This document shows positions 14,084 through 14,558 of a DNA stretch of 14,558 bases, one piece after another. The DNA comes from JAYWGN01 sp043778255 (GTDB lineage Bacteria > Bacteroidota > Bacteroidia > Chitinophagales > Chitinophagaceae). The stretch is from the NCBI GenBank assembly GCA_043778255.1, contig JAYWGN010000059.1, positions 1 through 14,558 of the forward strand, given 5' to 3'. Numbering within the stretch: the stretch's first letter is position 1; each line of letters opens with the position of its first letter. Under the pieces are notes generated by a model. That model saw only the letters and a program-made list of their open reading frames with translations. It was not told where the DNA came from and did not search any database. The position numbers and the translations under genes are program-made.

Positions 14084-14558
14084 TATTATTCAAGTCCTTC
14101 AGACTTTTGTAACAATAGACGATAAACCAAGAAGTGGTTGAATAATAATTGCTATAAATAAAATTTATAGTAAATAATAATAGGGTGTTTCGTTTTGATA
14201 CGAACAATGGAATAGGCATTAAGCTATTAAGCCAACCAATTACATGGGTTGTAATGCCAACCAATTTCATTGGCTGTAACTATTATTCAAGTCCTTCGGA
14301 CTTTTGTAACAATAGACGATAAACCACGAAGTGGTTGAATGTTAATTGCTATAAATGAAATTTATAGGAAATAATAATTGCAGAAAATAAAATTTATAGA
14401 AAATAATAATAGGGTGTTTCGTGTTGATACGAAAAACGAAATAGGCATTAAGCTATTAAGCCAACCAATTACATGGGTTGTAATGCCAACCAATTTCATT
14501 GGCTGTAATTATTATTCAAGTCCTTCGGACTTTTGTAACAATAGACGATAAACCACGA
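14034..14558. repeat. array of long tandem repeats made of small hairpins (continues past the window)
   Basis: Three units are visible: 14034-14230 (197 bp), 14231-14459 (229 bp) and 14460-14558 (cut by the window edge). Unit 2 is 32 bp longer because a segment ending in aaatttatag and aaataataat is duplicated. In unit 2 the perfect hairpins are ccaat-ttc-attgg (14261-14273), aagtcc-ttc-ggactt (14289-14303), aaccac-gaa-gtggtt (14322-14336), ctataaat-gaa-atttatag (14349-14367) and tttcgt-gttgat-acgaaa (14417-14434). No real coding frame is seen; the short frames crossing the array are repeat-derived. It lies 5' of polA, starting about 90 bp upstream of its start codon. Confidence 0.85.

Noticed and set aside
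14070..14270. 66-codon open frame on the minus strand inside the repeat array
   Set aside because: It is made wholly of the hairpin repeat, resembles no protein, and the equivalent region of the next unit does not keep the same frame length.
13983..14558. CRISPR array
   Set aside because: The repeats are ~200 bp and the material between them is also repeated; there are no unique spacers of constant length and no cas genes.

Overview
The window is about 14.6 kb of AT-rich DNA from a member of the Bacteroidota. Three things suggest this: TAnnTTTG-like -7 promoter boxes, the lack of Shine-Dalgarno-driven starts, and short GC-rich palindromes inserted in frame in coding genes, a style often seen in this phylum. 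The families present (a FabH with an insertion, an M23 peptidase, a YcxB-like protein, a GT39-type glycosyltransferase, PAP2 and PolA) also fit. All genes except the YcxB-like one lie on the minus strand. The organism cannot be named more precisely from this sequence.

Positions 1-3795 are a restriction-modification locus. Read on the minus strand it holds: (i) the N-terminal two thirds of a type ISP/IIG-like enzyme (PD-(D/E)XK nuclease plus N6-adenine methyltransferase, 647 aa); (ii) a full-length DUF1016/YhcG-type nuclease; (iii) a frameshifted second copy of the last ~120 bp of the methyltransferase fragment; (iv) an internally deleted YhcG homologue of 151 aa; (v) the start of what looks like the missing C-terminal part of the same enzyme, which runs off the left edge. 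Two divergent yhcG genes are therefore nested between the two halves of one R-M polypeptide, and a direct repeat of the junction flanks the intact yhcG. This is the most unusual gene arrangement in the window.

Positions 3892-5264 are a diacylglycerol-kinase-type lipid kinase preceded by a small secreted protein of unknown function. Positions 5465-5901 hold a tight DUF4258/DUF2283 pair that looks like a toxin-antitoxin module. Positions 6248-7994 hold a FabH-type ketoacyl synthase and a secreted LytM/M23 peptidase. The only plus-strand gene (YcxB-like membrane protein) is at 8122-8595. Positions 8702-10896 are a PAP2 phosphatase followed by a membrane glycosyltransferase, probably one operon acting on lipid carriers. 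Positions 11005-13890 are DNA polymerase I with all three activities predicted intact.

Positions ~13983-14558 are a gene-free array of long tandem repeats. Each unit is built from several small perfect hairpins, many with a GAA or TTC triloop, and 25-bp minisatellite copies are nested inside. In addition, short perfect palindromes sit inside the R-M gene, both yhcG genes and polA without breaking the frame, so small palindromic sequences appear to be active in this genome in both coding and non-coding DNA.
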